Assembly (NCBI RefSeq): GCF_004924335.1
Contig: NZ_CP024633.1
Coordinates: 3,162,001-3,226,000, forward strand
From: Mycobacteroides salmoniphilum
Lineage (GTDB): Bacteria; Actinomycetota; Actinomycetes; Mycobacteriales; Mycobacteriaceae
Direction of reading: 5' to 3'
DNA length: 64,000 nt
Shown here: positions 57,228 through 64,000 of the stretch, piece after piece
Position numbering within the stretch: the stretch's first letter is position 1
Layout of the letters: each line of letters starts with the position of its first letter
Notes under the pieces: model-generated
Seen by the model: only the letters and a program-made list of their open reading frames with translations
Told to the model about the DNA's origin: nothing
The model's database searches: none
Position numbers and translations under genes: made by a program

Positions 57228-57941
57228 TCAGCGCCGCCCGCGCTTGGCCGGGGTCGTCTTGCTGGCGCGCTTGCCCGCTGCCGCTCGGGCGGCCTGCTTC
57301 GCGATGGTCTTCTCCCGTGCGGTGCGCTTCTGCGCGGGCGGATCCTGCCCTCGCGATGACCCGGGTTTGCGACCCCGCACAATGCCGATGAACTCCTCGA
57401 CCAGGTCCGTCTGCGGCCCTTCCGGAAAAGCGAGTGCCACCGGGCAGGCGGGCGCGTCGGCGATCGGCCGGTACGTGAGGTCCTTGCGGTGATACAGCCG
57501 CGCCAGTGACTGCGGAACGATGAGCGCGCCGATTCCTGCGGCGACGAGTTCTATTGCTTCCTCGGTGGTTTCGGGCCGGTGATCGACCGGGTTACCGGGA
57601 GCACCGGCCCAGGCAATGACGTCATCGAGTGGGAGCAGCATCGGCTCACCGTCGAGGTCTGCGGCGGTGATCGTGTCGAAGGCACTGAGAACGTGATCGG
57701 TCGGCGCCACGATCACCGTTGCCTCGTCGTAGAGGGGAATGATGGCCAGCCCCGAGGTGTCGGCCGGCGGCCGCAGCAGCGCCACATCGACGGTCCCCTC
57801 CCGCACCGCAGCGGGCGCGTCGGCTGCCGCAACGACGCGCAACTGCAGCGGGACCTCGGGGTGACGCTGCGCCCAGACCCGAGCCCACTTCGCGGGCGTC
57901 CCGCCGGGGACGTACCCGAGGGTGAGGGAGCGCGAGGTCAC
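57228..57941 (-). CDS. LysR effector-domain protein without HTH, with basic C-terminal tail
   Basis: The 237-residue product consists of a LysR-type ligand-binding domain (SLTLGYVPGGTPAKWARVWAQRHPEVPLQL, VALLRPPADTSGLAIIPLYDE, AAGIGALIVPQSLARLYH) but lacks the N-terminal helix-turn-helix; the GTG start follows a 28-bp spacer to the divergent gene, leaving no room for one. The last ~35 residues are a Lys/Arg/Ala tail (KRTAREKTIAKQAARA, then GKRASKTTPAKRGRR), reminiscent of histone-H1-like tails, which could bind DNA or RNA. Divergent from a DUF5997 gene; such pairing is common in mycobacteria. Confidence 0.8.
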   Translation of the reverse strand: MTSRSLTLGYVPGGTPAKWARVWAQRHPEVPLQLRVVAAADAPAAVREGTVDVALLRPPADTSGLAIIPLYDEATVIVAPTDHVLSAFDTITAADLDGEPMLLPLDDVIAWAGAPGNPVDHRPETTEEAIELVAAGIGALIVPQSLARLYHRKDLTYRPIADAPACPVALAFPEGPQTDLVEEFIGIVRGRKPGSSRGQDPPAQKRTAREKTIAKQAARAAAGKRASKTTPAKRGRR

Positions 57942-57969
57942 TGCCTCAGGCTACCGATAGGCTGGTCCT

Positions 57970-58350
57970 ATGAGCAGGCCGAACGCGCAGTCCATGAAAC
58001 CCGCTACCGCGGCGAAAAAGCTGGACGTGTACCTGCAAGCGACACCCGCGGAGTTCCAGGAGAACCCGATTACCCGTGCCGAGCTCGCGGCCCTGCAGGC
58101 GGACCCGCCGCAGTGGCTCAAGGACCTCCGCAAGAACGGACCGCACCCGAAGAACCTTGTGGCAGCCAAGCTGGGCGTCTCGATCTCCGGTCTCTCGCGC
58201 GGCGGCGTCGAGGGTGCGCTCACCACCGAGCAGATCAACCAGTTGCTCGAGGAGAAGCCAGAGTGGCTGGTCGCGGAACGCGAGAGCTATCAGAACGTGC
58301 TGCGTGAAGAGCGACGCCTGAAGGCCCAGCATGCGGAGAAGGCTCGCTAG
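57970..58350 (+). CDS. DUF5997 protein
   Basis: A 126-residue, charged, mostly helical protein: MKPATAAKKLDVYLQATPAEFQENPITRAELAALQADPPQWLKDLRKNGPHPKNLVAAKLGVSISGLSRGGVEGALTTEQINQLL. The segment KNLVAAKLGVSISGLSRGG resembles a small DNA-binding helix-turn-helix with a following wing, so a regulatory role with the divergent LysR-effector protein is possible (inference). ATG 57970, 28 bp from the divergent start. No function is known to me. Confidence 0.75.
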   Translation: MSRPNAQSMKPATAAKKLDVYLQATPAEFQENPITRAELAALQADPPQWLKDLRKNGPHPKNLVAAKLGVSISGLSRGGVEGALTTEQINQLLEEKPEWLVAERESYQNVLREERRLKAQHAEKAR

Positions 58351-58396
58351 AACCGCGAGAACTGAGCCCATACGCAGTACCGCAGTGCACGGCCCC

Positions 58397-59104
58397 CTAC
58401 TGGTTCAGCGCCAGTTGCGCGATGACTGGGCCTGTTGGCGTGGTCGAACCTCGGCCGTTCTCGACAGTGAATGCCAGTGCGGTGGAGTCGTTGAGACGAG
58501 GTATGACCGCCGTAGTCGAGGGTGAGACTGCCTGAGCATCCATCGTTCCCGCGGACTGCGGCCCGCGGTCGCCGATCAGCCACATTTGGTAAACGGTGCC
58601 GGGTTGTGGTGGTGCGACATTGTTCATCACCAACACTGCGGTGTTCTTCTGCCGCGAGTAGACGACGGTCGCGGTACCACCGGTGGGAATGGCGCCAGTA
58701 ACGGTCCGCACGTCGGTTGCGGTGAAGACTTGCTGCGCACTCGGAGGCGGAGGCCACAGGATGGTGCCGATTCCGGCGGCGGCCAACCCGATAGCGGTGG
58801 CGGCCGCCACGGCAACCACGGGCGCCCGCCAGCGGTTGATATCTGTTGTTCTGGAAACTCTTTCGGCGTCCCGGGCCACTATCTTGAGTAGTCGTGGGCG
58901 AAGCCGGGCCGGGGGTTCGACCGCGGTGCTTGCCGCCAAGGCCGCCATGGTTTCCCGTGTGGCACGCACTTCCTCGGTAAAGGAGAGCGTTTGTTCGGTC
59001 GCGCCCGTCGACAGCCAGTGGTCGATCTGATCTCGTTCATCGTCGGGCAACGCGTGCAATGCGTAGGGGGCGGCGGCGGTGACGAGGTCGTTGGGTTCGG
59101 TCAT
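58397..59104 (-). CDS. rskA: Anti-sigma-K factor RskA
   Basis: The 235-residue membrane anti-sigma factor matches Mtb RskA (Rv0444c). The N-terminal sigma-binding part contains APYALHALPDDERDQIDHWL and EEVRATRETMAAL; a single helix (APVVAVAAATAIGLAAAGIGTILW) follows and the extracytoplasmic domain contains FTATDVRTVTG, TATVVYSRQKNTAVLVMNNVAPPQPGTVYQMWLIG. It holds SigK inactive until regulated intramembrane proteolysis. ATG 59104 overlaps the sigK stop (ATGA); an upstream ATG 15 bp earlier is possible but lies inside sigK. Confidence 0.95.
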   Translation of the reverse strand: MTEPNDLVTAAAPYALHALPDDERDQIDHWLSTGATEQTLSFTEEVRATRETMAALAASTAVEPPARLRPRLLKIVARDAERVSRTTDINRWRAPVVAVAAATAIGLAAAGIGTILWPPPPSAQQVFTATDVRTVTGAIPTGGTATVVYSRQKNTAVLVMNNVAPPQPGTVYQMWLIGDRGPQSAGTMDAQAVSPSTTAVIPRLNDSTALAFTVENGRGSTTPTGPVIAQLALNQ

Positions 59105-59682
59105 GGTGTCCCCAGGCATCGGCGCAGCGCCTTGATTGCGTCACGCATCCGAGATTTGATGGTTGCCAGATTCGCGGCAAGCCGTTGCGAGACTTGGTTA
59201 TAAGTCAAACCGTCGTAGTAGGCCAGATGCAGGCATTGACGTTGGGTATCCGTCAGCGTTTCGAGGCATACGGTGACTTGCCGCTGCTCTTCGTTGCGAA
59301 TCACCGATTCAGTGACCTCGTCGACAGCTCTCTCGATCGTGGCGGCGCCATAGCGTGACTCGCGGTCGGCCGCAGATTGCTCTGAGCGCACGCGGTCGAT
59401 GGCGCGACGATGAGCCAAGGTCATGATCCAGGCAAGGGGCGAGCCGGCGGTCGGGTCATAGCTTTGGGCCGAACGCCAGATCTGTAGGTAGATCTCTTGC
59501 GTTGTCTCCTCGCTGTAGCCGGGGTCGCGTAATACCCGCAACACCAGACCGTAGACGCGTGCGCGGGTGTGATCGTAGAGAGCGGCAAACGCCTCGGTAT
59601 CGCGGTCGGCGACGCGGCGCAAAAGGACATCCAGGTCGCCGGTCACGCCCGTGAGCCTAAACGCATCGCGGAGAATGTTCAT
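59101..59682 (-). CDS. sigK: ECF sigma factor SigK
   Basis: A 193-residue ECF sigma factor corresponding to Mtb SigK (Rv0445c). Region 2 includes RVYGLVLRVLRDPGYSEETTQEIYLQIWRSAQSYDP and AHRRAIDRVRSEQ, and region 4 includes ETLTDTQRQCLHLAYYDGLTYNQVSQRLAANLATIKSRMRDAI. Mtb SigK drives mpt70/mpt83 and its own operon through −35 CCATCC and −10 CCGAAT. Fifth gene of the operon headed by the FAD-oxidoreductase gene; coupled by ATGA on both sides. Confidence 0.96.
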   Translation of the reverse strand: MNILRDAFRLTGVTGDLDVLLRRVADRDTEAFAALYDHTRARVYGLVLRVLRDPGYSEETTQEIYLQIWRSAQSYDPTAGSPLAWIMTLAHRRAIDRVRSEQSAADRESRYGAATIERAVDEVTESVIRNEEQRQVTVCLETLTDTQRQCLHLAYYDGLTYNQVSQRLAANLATIKSRMRDAIKALRRCLGTP

Positions 59683-60464
59683 GATGATCCGCGTTTCGGG
59701 CGACGCGGCACGAAAAACGACACCCGCCGTTGGTAGTCAGTGAATCCGGGCCGCCCGGCCATTGCCTTCTCGGTGCGGCGACCGCCGGTGGCGTAGACCA
59801 GGAAGTAGGTCATCAGCACGGGGTACGGCACTGTTGCCAACGATTGCCAACCGGTGATGGTGACCAACCACAGCCCCCACCACACGCAGGCATCGCCGAA
59901 ATAGTTCGGGTGCCGAGTCCACGCCCATAGGCCCTGGTCCATGATCTTGCCCTTGTTGGCAGAGTCCTGCTTGAAACGGCGCAGCTGATAGTCGCCCGCC
60001 GCTTCGAAAAGCATTCCGAGCAGCCATAACCCGATACCGGCGGCCAAGACGGGGCGCAGCGACTCGGGGGTGGGCCCTTCGACTGCTGAGCGTTGAATGG
60101 GTAGGGATACCAGCCAGGTGGCGGCGGCCTGGATGGCGAAGATCTTGCGTAGTACATGGGGCACAGAGAAGTCGCCGCCGAGCAGGTCACGATACCGTGG
60201 GTCTTCACCTTTCCCAGCCGATTTCACCAGCATGTGCCAGGACAGCCGGGCTCCCCATACCCCAATCAGCACCAGCAACAGAATGCGCCGCCAAAGGTCA
60301 CCGCCGCCGAGCGCGGTGCAGACCGCGGCGACGGCGATGAACCCAATACCCCAAGCGACGTCGACCACGTTGTAGCGCCCAATGCGGTAGCCGATAAGGA
60401 AAGTAACACCGTGCACAACTGCCACGGCACCCAGCGAGCACGCCATCACGATCAGAAAGTTCAT
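59679..60464 (-). CDS. DUF1295 (steroid 5-alpha-reductase-like) membrane protein, Rv0446c-like
   Basis: The 261-residue protein has several helices and the DUF1295 C-terminal signature AGDYQLRRFKQDSANKGKIMDQGLWAWTRHPNYFGDACVWWGLWL, where HPNYFGD binds the nicotinamide cofactor in relatives. It may reduce or isomerise a lipid double bond at the membrane. The ATG 60464 overlaps the ufaA1 stop (ATGA), and its own stop overlaps sigK start, so it is translationally linked to both. Mtb order kept. Confidence 0.9.
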   Translation of the reverse strand: MNFLIVMACSLGAVAVVHGVTFLIGYRIGRYNVVDVAWGIGFIAVAAVCTALGGGDLWRRILLLVLIGVWGARLSWHMLVKSAGKGEDPRYRDLLGGDFSVPHVLRKIFAIQAAATWLVSLPIQRSAVEGPTPESLRPVLAAGIGLWLLGMLFEAAGDYQLRRFKQDSANKGKIMDQGLWAWTRHPNYFGDACVWWGLWLVTITGWQSLATVPYPVLMTYFLVYATGGRRTEKAMAGRPGFTDYQRRVSFFVPRRPKRGSS

Positions 60465-61735
60465 TGTTGGCCTCGCTGGAAAATCCATTGGTGGACATCG
60501 AGATACCCGGAACGAAATCCAGCTTCCGAGTAGGCCAAGTAGAGCTCCCACATGCGGTAGAACGCGTCGTCGAAGCCCAACGCCGACACGGCCTCGCGCT
60601 GAGCCGCGAGCTGCTGGCCCCATAACCGCAGCGTTTCGGCGTAGTGGGGTCGCAGGGACATTGTCTCGATGGTCCGCAGGTGCGTGGCATCAGTGGTCGT
60701 TTCGGTGATTGCCCGCACCGAGGGAAGCAGACCGCCGGGGAAAATGTACTTCTGTATCCAGGTGTGGGTGTTGCGACTGGCCAGCATCCGCTCATGGGGC
60801 ATGGTGATGGCTTGAAGGGCCAGCCGGCCGCCCGGCCTCAGCAATCGGTCGATGGTTTGGAAGTACGTTGTCCAGAAATCGAATCCAACCGCTTCGATCA
60901 TCTCTACCGACACGATGGCGTCGTATTGTCCCTGCACGTCTCGATAGTCGCGCAGCTCTATCTGCACTCGGTCGGACAGCCCGGCAGCTTGTACCCGCTG
61001 CTGCGCCAGTTTCTGTTGCTCGCTCGATAAGGTGACCGACCGTACATGCGCTCCGCGAGCGGCTGCCGACAAGCACACCTGCCCCCAGCCCGTACCGATC
61101 TCGAGAACCCGGGTGCCGAGGCCTACCTGTGCGTGGTCCAGCAGGCGGTCGATCTTGTGACGCTGGGCATCCGCCAGTATCTCCGCTGAGCCCGGGATGT
61201 GGTCGAACAGTGCGCACGAGTAGGTCATCGTCTCGTCCAGGAACAGGGCGAAGAACTCATTCGACAGGTCGTAGTGATGCGCAACATTGCGTTGGGCCTG
61301 CGTTGGCTCGTTACGCTGGGTCCGAGGGACACTCGGCACCGCGATACGTCGGAAGCGCTGCAGCACAGCAGGAACCAGCTCCCCCATCGACGCTGCCCAC
61401 TGGGTGAGAAAGTCGCCCAGATCGTCGCAGTCCCAGTCTCCAGCCATGTATGCCTCACCGAACCCGATCAAGCCGTAGCGGCCCAGGCGTCGTGCCAGCG
61501 CCGCGGGCCGCCGGATCCTCATGGTGGGCAGGGACGCATCTGCTGCGCCCACAACGGATCCATCGGGGTACATCAATCGCACCGGGAGCCGCGCGGCCGC
61601 ACGACGCAGCAGCTTGTCGGCTACCACCGCTCGTGCCGCCGTCAGCGGCCCAGAGGGAACCGGCGTGATATCCGGCCCGCGGTGCGCTCTGATATCGCGC
61701 ACATCGGTTGTGGCGCTGTCGAGATGCCCGTTCAC
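60461..61735 (-). CDS. ufaA1: UfaA1-like SAM-dependent fatty-acyl methyltransferase (CFA-synthase family)
   Basis: A 424-residue cyclopropane-fatty-acid-synthase-family enzyme with a long N-terminal region, then RNVAHHYDLSNEFFALFLDETMTYSCALF, the SAM site VLEIGTGWGQVCLSAAARG, and VSVEMIEAVGFDFWTTYFQTIDRLLRPGG and IQKYIFPGGLLPS. Mtb UfaA1 (Rv0447c) has been linked to tuberculostearic-acid-type C10 methylation. GTG 61735 fits because it overlaps the DUF1365 stop (GTGA) and precedes the family N-terminus; the longer open frame reads through that gene. Confidence 0.9.
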   Translation of the reverse strand: MNGHLDSATTDVRDIRAHRGPDITPVPSGPLTAARAVVADKLLRRAAARLPVRLMYPDGSVVGAADASLPTMRIRRPAALARRLGRYGLIGFGEAYMAGDWDCDDLGDFLTQWAASMGELVPAVLQRFRRIAVPSVPRTQRNEPTQAQRNVAHHYDLSNEFFALFLDETMTYSCALFDHIPGSAEILADAQRHKIDRLLDHAQVGLGTRVLEIGTGWGQVCLSAAARGAHVRSVTLSSEQQKLAQQRVQAAGLSDRVQIELRDYRDVQGQYDAIVSVEMIEAVGFDFWTTYFQTIDRLLRPGGRLALQAITMPHERMLASRNTHTWIQKYIFPGGLLPSVRAITETTTDATHLRTIETMSLRPHYAETLRLWGQQLAAQREAVSALGFDDAFYRMWELYLAYSEAGFRSGYLDVHQWIFQRGQQ

Positions 61736-62469
61736 GCTGCCCTCGCCCTCTCGTGTGTGGGTGTGCGCTCCACCACCGGTAGCCCTTTCAGCCACAGCCT
61801 GATCCCTTCTATACGGATGGCCAGCGCACCCATCAGCGGCGCCAAGGGCGCAACGGCCTGCAACCACAACAGTTCACCGACCCGGGCCCGGCGCCGGGTG
61901 CCGCGGACCGCGGCGAAGAACGGCCGCTGGCCGCTGCGCTGCAGCGAGATACTGATATTCAACGTCTTGCCGGGGCGGGCAGCACGAACTCGATATCGCC
62001 CGTCGACGCCGTTGAAAGGAGACACGTAAAGCTGTTTGTCCACTTCAGAATCGGCAGTCGGCGGCAGCAGATATGCGTGTCGCCCGCCGTAGGTGTTGTG
62101 GACCTCGGCGATTATGTGCGCAAGATTGCCATCGCGGTCGTGGCACCAGTACAGACTCAGCGGGTTGAAGACATGCCCCAACACCCGTGCCTGTAACAGC
62201 GCGGTGATCGTACCGCCGCCCAGGTCTACCCCGTGCGAGGCTAAGAATCGGTCCACACGCTGGCGCAGCGTGTCATCGTCATCGCCCCGGAAATGGTCCC
62301 GTGCTTGGAAACTGGCGAAGGCACCCAGGCCGAGAGGCAGGCGCGGCGGCTTGTCGATATCGATGTACCAGCAGTAGCCGCGATAGGTGAACCGGTGCGT
62401 CACCGGCGAACGCCGCACATGCAAGATCCGGGTGCGGTACAGGCAGGGAACCATCGTCGCCGAATTCAT
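61732..62469 (-). CDS. DUF1365 protein, Rv0448c-like
   Basis: The 245-residue protein has the DUF1365 signature at its N-terminus, PCLYRTRILHVRRSPVTHRFTYRGYCWYIDIDKPPRLPLGLGAFASF, and VLGHVFNPLSLYWCHDRDGNLAHIIAEVHNTYGGRHAYLLPP. Members occur beside CFA-type methyltransferases and FAD oxidoreductases in fatty-acid modification loci; the biochemical role is not established. Starts ATG 62469 overlapping the FAD-oxidoreductase stop, ends overlapping the ufaA1 start. Confidence 0.9.
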   Translation of the reverse strand: MNSATMVPCLYRTRILHVRRSPVTHRFTYRGYCWYIDIDKPPRLPLGLGAFASFQARDHFRGDDDDTLRQRVDRFLASHGVDLGGGTITALLQARVLGHVFNPLSLYWCHDRDGNLAHIIAEVHNTYGGRHAYLLPPTADSEVDKQLYVSPFNGVDGRYRVRAARPGKTLNISISLQRSGQRPFFAAVRGTRRRARVGELLWLQAVAPLAPLMGALAIRIEGIRLWLKGLPVVERTPTHERARAA

Positions 62470-63785
62470 CGTGCTCCCACCCGGTGCTCGCGCCTACCGG
62501 CCGCACCGGCCGGCCAGTCCCGGCCCAGTGCTTGTGCTGCGCGTAGGCCCGAGGCCGCGCCGTCCTCATGGAATCCCCACCCGTGGTACGCACCGGCGAA
62601 CGCGATGCGGCCGTCGTTGAGACTTGGCAGTCTGCGTTGGGCGGCAACAGATTGCGACGTGTAGACCGGGTGACGGTAGGTCATTTCGGCAAGCAGCGCC
62701 CCGGCGTCTACCAGGTGTTCACCGCCCAGGGTGACCAGAAACCTGTGCGGGCCAGGCAATCTCATCAACCGGGTGATGTCATACGTCACCACGACGCCGT
62801 GGGTGCCACCCATGCTCAGGTAGTTCCACGACGCACGGGCATGTGCATGGCGCGGCAGCAGCGACTCATCGGTGTGTAGTTGCGCGGAATTGCTCACGTA
62901 TCCCATGGCTCCCAGGACCGCACGCTCGGCAGCGGTCGACTGCGCCAGCAGGTCCAGTGCCTGATCGGGATGCGTCGCGATCACGGCGGCATCGAAAACC
63001 GTCGGCGGGTGTCCCGCAGCCGTTACCGCTACGCCCTCGGGGATCCGCTCGATCTGGGTGACCGGGGCATCGGTGAACGCCTCGTGCAGACCGCGCACCA
63101 CAGCGTCGACATACGTGTGCGAGCCCCCTGTGACTGTTTTCCACTGCGGCGACCCGAACACCGACAGCATGCCGTGATGGTCCAGGAATCTGAACAAGTA
63201 CTGCGCGGGGTACGCCATGGCCTGCCCGGGCGGGCAGGACCACACGGCGGCCACCAGTGGTGTCAGGAAGCGGTCAAGGAAGAACTGCGAGAAACCGGAC
63301 TGCTGAACAAAATCCCCGAGACTCAGGGCTTTGTCGTCTGCGTCGGGGTCAGCGAGCAGTCGGCGCGCGCGGCGGTGAAACCGCTTGATCTCTGCCAGCA
63401 TCCACAGATAGCGAGGACTCGCTGCGGCGGGTGAGGCGAAAAGGCCGCGCACACCCCGTGCACCGGCGTACTCCAGGCCAATGCAGTCGTCGCGTACCGA
63501 CATCGACATATCCGTGTCGGCCGTCTCGATACCGAGTTCGTCGAACAATCGGCACAGTGTGGGGTAGGTCCGGTCGTTGTGCACCAAGAACGCGGTGTCG
63601 ACCGCGGTCAGTGCACCTTGGCCGGCATCGACGAACTGCGTATGAGCGTGGCCCCCGAACCGCCCATCGGCCTCGTACAAAGTGACCCGGTCGTAGGCAG
63701 AAAGCACGTACGCTGCGGTCAGTCCGGCCACGCCACTCCCGATGACGGCGATGGACCGTGTGCCGGGGCCAGATATTGCACTCAC
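62466..63785 (-). CDS. FAD-dependent amine-oxidase-like oxidoreductase, Rv0449c-like
   Basis: The 439-residue flavoprotein begins SIAVIGSGVAGLTAAYVLSAYDRVTLYEADGRFGGHA, the dinucleotide-binding motif and Arg/Gly loop of the NAD(P)/FAD amine-oxidase/phytoene-dehydrogenase superfamily. Later LRAAQALGRDWPAG is the closing FAD segment. In related clusters such enzymes desaturate or reduce the methyl-branched fatty acid made by the CFA-type partner. First gene of the operon, start at GTG 63785: a perfect SigK promoter lies just above, putting the likely transcription start within about 0-2 bp of this codon (a leaderless mRNA). Mtb orthologue Rv0449c. Confidence 0.88.
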   Translation of the reverse strand: MSAISGPGTRSIAVIGSGVAGLTAAYVLSAYDRVTLYEADGRFGGHAHTQFVDAGQGALTAVDTAFLVHNDRTYPTLCRLFDELGIETADTDMSMSVRDDCIGLEYAGARGVRGLFASPAAASPRYLWMLAEIKRFHRRARRLLADPDADDKALSLGDFVQQSGFSQFFLDRFLTPLVAAVWSCPPGQAMAYPAQYLFRFLDHHGMLSVFGSPQWKTVTGGSHTYVDAVVRGLHEAFTDAPVTQIERIPEGVAVTAAGHPPTVFDAAVIATHPDQALDLLAQSTAAERAVLGAMGYVSNSAQLHTDESLLPRHAHARASWNYLSMGGTHGVVVTYDITRLMRLPGPHRFLVTLGGEHLVDAGALLAEMTYRHPVYTSQSVAAQRRLPSLNDGRIAFAGAYHGWGFHEDGAASGLRAAQALGRDWPAGAAGRREHRVGAR

Positions 63786-63792
63786 ACCCCGT

Positions 63793-63819
63793 ATTCGGAG
63801 TAAACCGGCCCACGGATGG
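63793..63819 (-). promoter_or_regulatory. SigK promoter of the sigK operon
   Basis: On the reverse strand CCATCC (63819-63814) and CCGAAT (63798-63793) are 15 bp apart, identical to the Mtb SigK −35 and −10 elements. The predicted start point, about 7 bp after the −10, is at the GTG of the first gene, so SigK would autoregulate its own operon from a leaderless message. Confidence 0.85.
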
Positions 63820-63875
63820 GTATTGCCTGTTATCAGGCGGCGTCCGGCACGGGCCCGGCTTTTTACACAACAGAC

Positions 63876-63902
63876 CCATCCGGATGACGTTCGGCACCGA
63901 AT
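63876..63902 (+). promoter_or_regulatory. Second SigK promoter, divergent, reading rightward
   Basis: CCATCC (63876-63881) and CCGAAT (63897-63902) are again exactly 15 bp apart, on the forward strand. It lies 57 bp from the other SigK promoter and fires away from it, toward a gene starting near 63923. Two perfect copies back to back make chance very unlikely. Confidence 0.85.
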
Positions 63903-63922
63903 GACAACAGAGCTGCGCACAC

Positions 63923-64000
63923 ATGCCCCCCGAAGTACGGCCGCCCCCGTACACCGCAGAGAAAAGACCGCCAGGTCGACGTCCCCGTACCGCCTATGAA
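63923..64000 (+). CDS. Start of a gene downstream of the second SigK promoter (truncated by window)
   Basis: From ATG 63923 the frame is open to the end of the window (26 codons: MPPEVRPPPYTAEKRPPGRR...). The N-terminus is Pro- and Arg-rich, like the cytoplasmic start of some mycobacterial membrane or secreted-protein precursors, and there is no signal peptide in the visible part. It lies 21 bp after a perfect SigK −10, the right distance for a SigK target. Other frames ending at 63999 are weaker. Identity cannot be told from 26 residues. Confidence 0.45.
   Translation, partial: MPPEVRPPPYTAEKRPPGRRPRTAYE

Noticed and set aside
63742..63999. A 85-codon forward open frame across the sigK-operon promoter region
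   Set aside because: It spans the two SigK promoters and the start of the FAD-oxidoreductase gene and has no coding resemblance; the frame from 63923 fits the promoter better.

Overview
The window (about 64 kb, GC-rich, all strands coding-dense) looks like the chromosome of a rapidly growing mycobacterium, most likely a Mycobacteroides (M. abscessus–chelonae complex) strain. This is inferred from protein similarity and from gene order I know from Mycobacterium tuberculosis (Mtb). Two blocks match Mtb order: a long one following Rv3015c/Rv3024c–Rv3048c (mnmA, cysteine desulfurase, Rv3026c/Rv3027c acyltransferases, etfBA, the methylglucose lipopolysaccharide genes Rv3030–Rv3032, Rv3034c–Rv3035, Rv3037c–Rv3041c, serB2, ctaD, fecB, adhC, Rv3046c, nrdF2) and, at the right end, Rv0444c–Rv0449c (rskA–sigK–DUF1295–ufaA1–DUF1365–FAD oxidoreductase). 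Between these conserved genes sit many that I do not place in the Mtb locus.

Layout. 1–9.5 kb: a partial MetE/UROD-like gene, a purine permease divergent from a DesA-type acyl-ACP desaturase, a secreted SGNH hydrolase, the tRNA-thiolation pair mnmA/cysteine desulfurase, two acyltransferases, and a cupin/SDR pair divergent from a large LuxR-type ATPase regulator (9.6–12.5 kb). 12.5–19 kb: a membrane protein, the electron transfer flavoprotein genes, and the methylglucose lipopolysaccharide operon, whose second and third genes are joined by a 20-codon micro-ORF. 19–22.5 kb: a full-length carboxylic acid reductase. 22.5–26.2 kb: an accessory, AT-richer island with a broken YWTD gene, three genes for exported proteins led by an unusual MspA-type porin, a 0.5-kb AT-rich spacer with a three-half-site palindromic operator, and a divergent LysR regulator. 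26.2–28 kb: tandem PF10118 paralogues. 28–37 kb: ArsR/SRPBCC pair, F420-type reductase, then the Rv3034c–Rv3041c-like block, ending with an EspR-like regulator. 37–45 kb: YczE/MocR pair, serB, ctaD, fecB and small enzymes. 45–53.4 kb: TetR/EamA, a BacA/Rv1819c-type transporter, adhC, a flavin monooxygenase, a secreted protein, a DUF3349 protein and nrdF with a terminator and paired NrdR boxes. 53.6–58.4 kb: SDR, geranylgeranyl-reductase-like flavoprotein, DUF1275, MDMPI-type enzyme, and a LysR-ligand-domain/DUF5997 pair. 58.4–64 kb: the SigK operon.

The most informative regulatory result is at the right end: two perfect copies of the Mtb SigK promoter motif (CCATCC-N15-CCGAAT) lie back to back, one driving the sigK operon and the other reading rightward out of the window into a gene that starts near 63923. 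The best candidate for an undescribed system is the porin island at 22.8–26.2 kb: a cysteine- and glycine-rich MspA relative co-transcribed with two other exported proteins of unknown function and probably controlled by the adjacent LysR protein. All family assignments are by eye from translated sequence; no database search was run.
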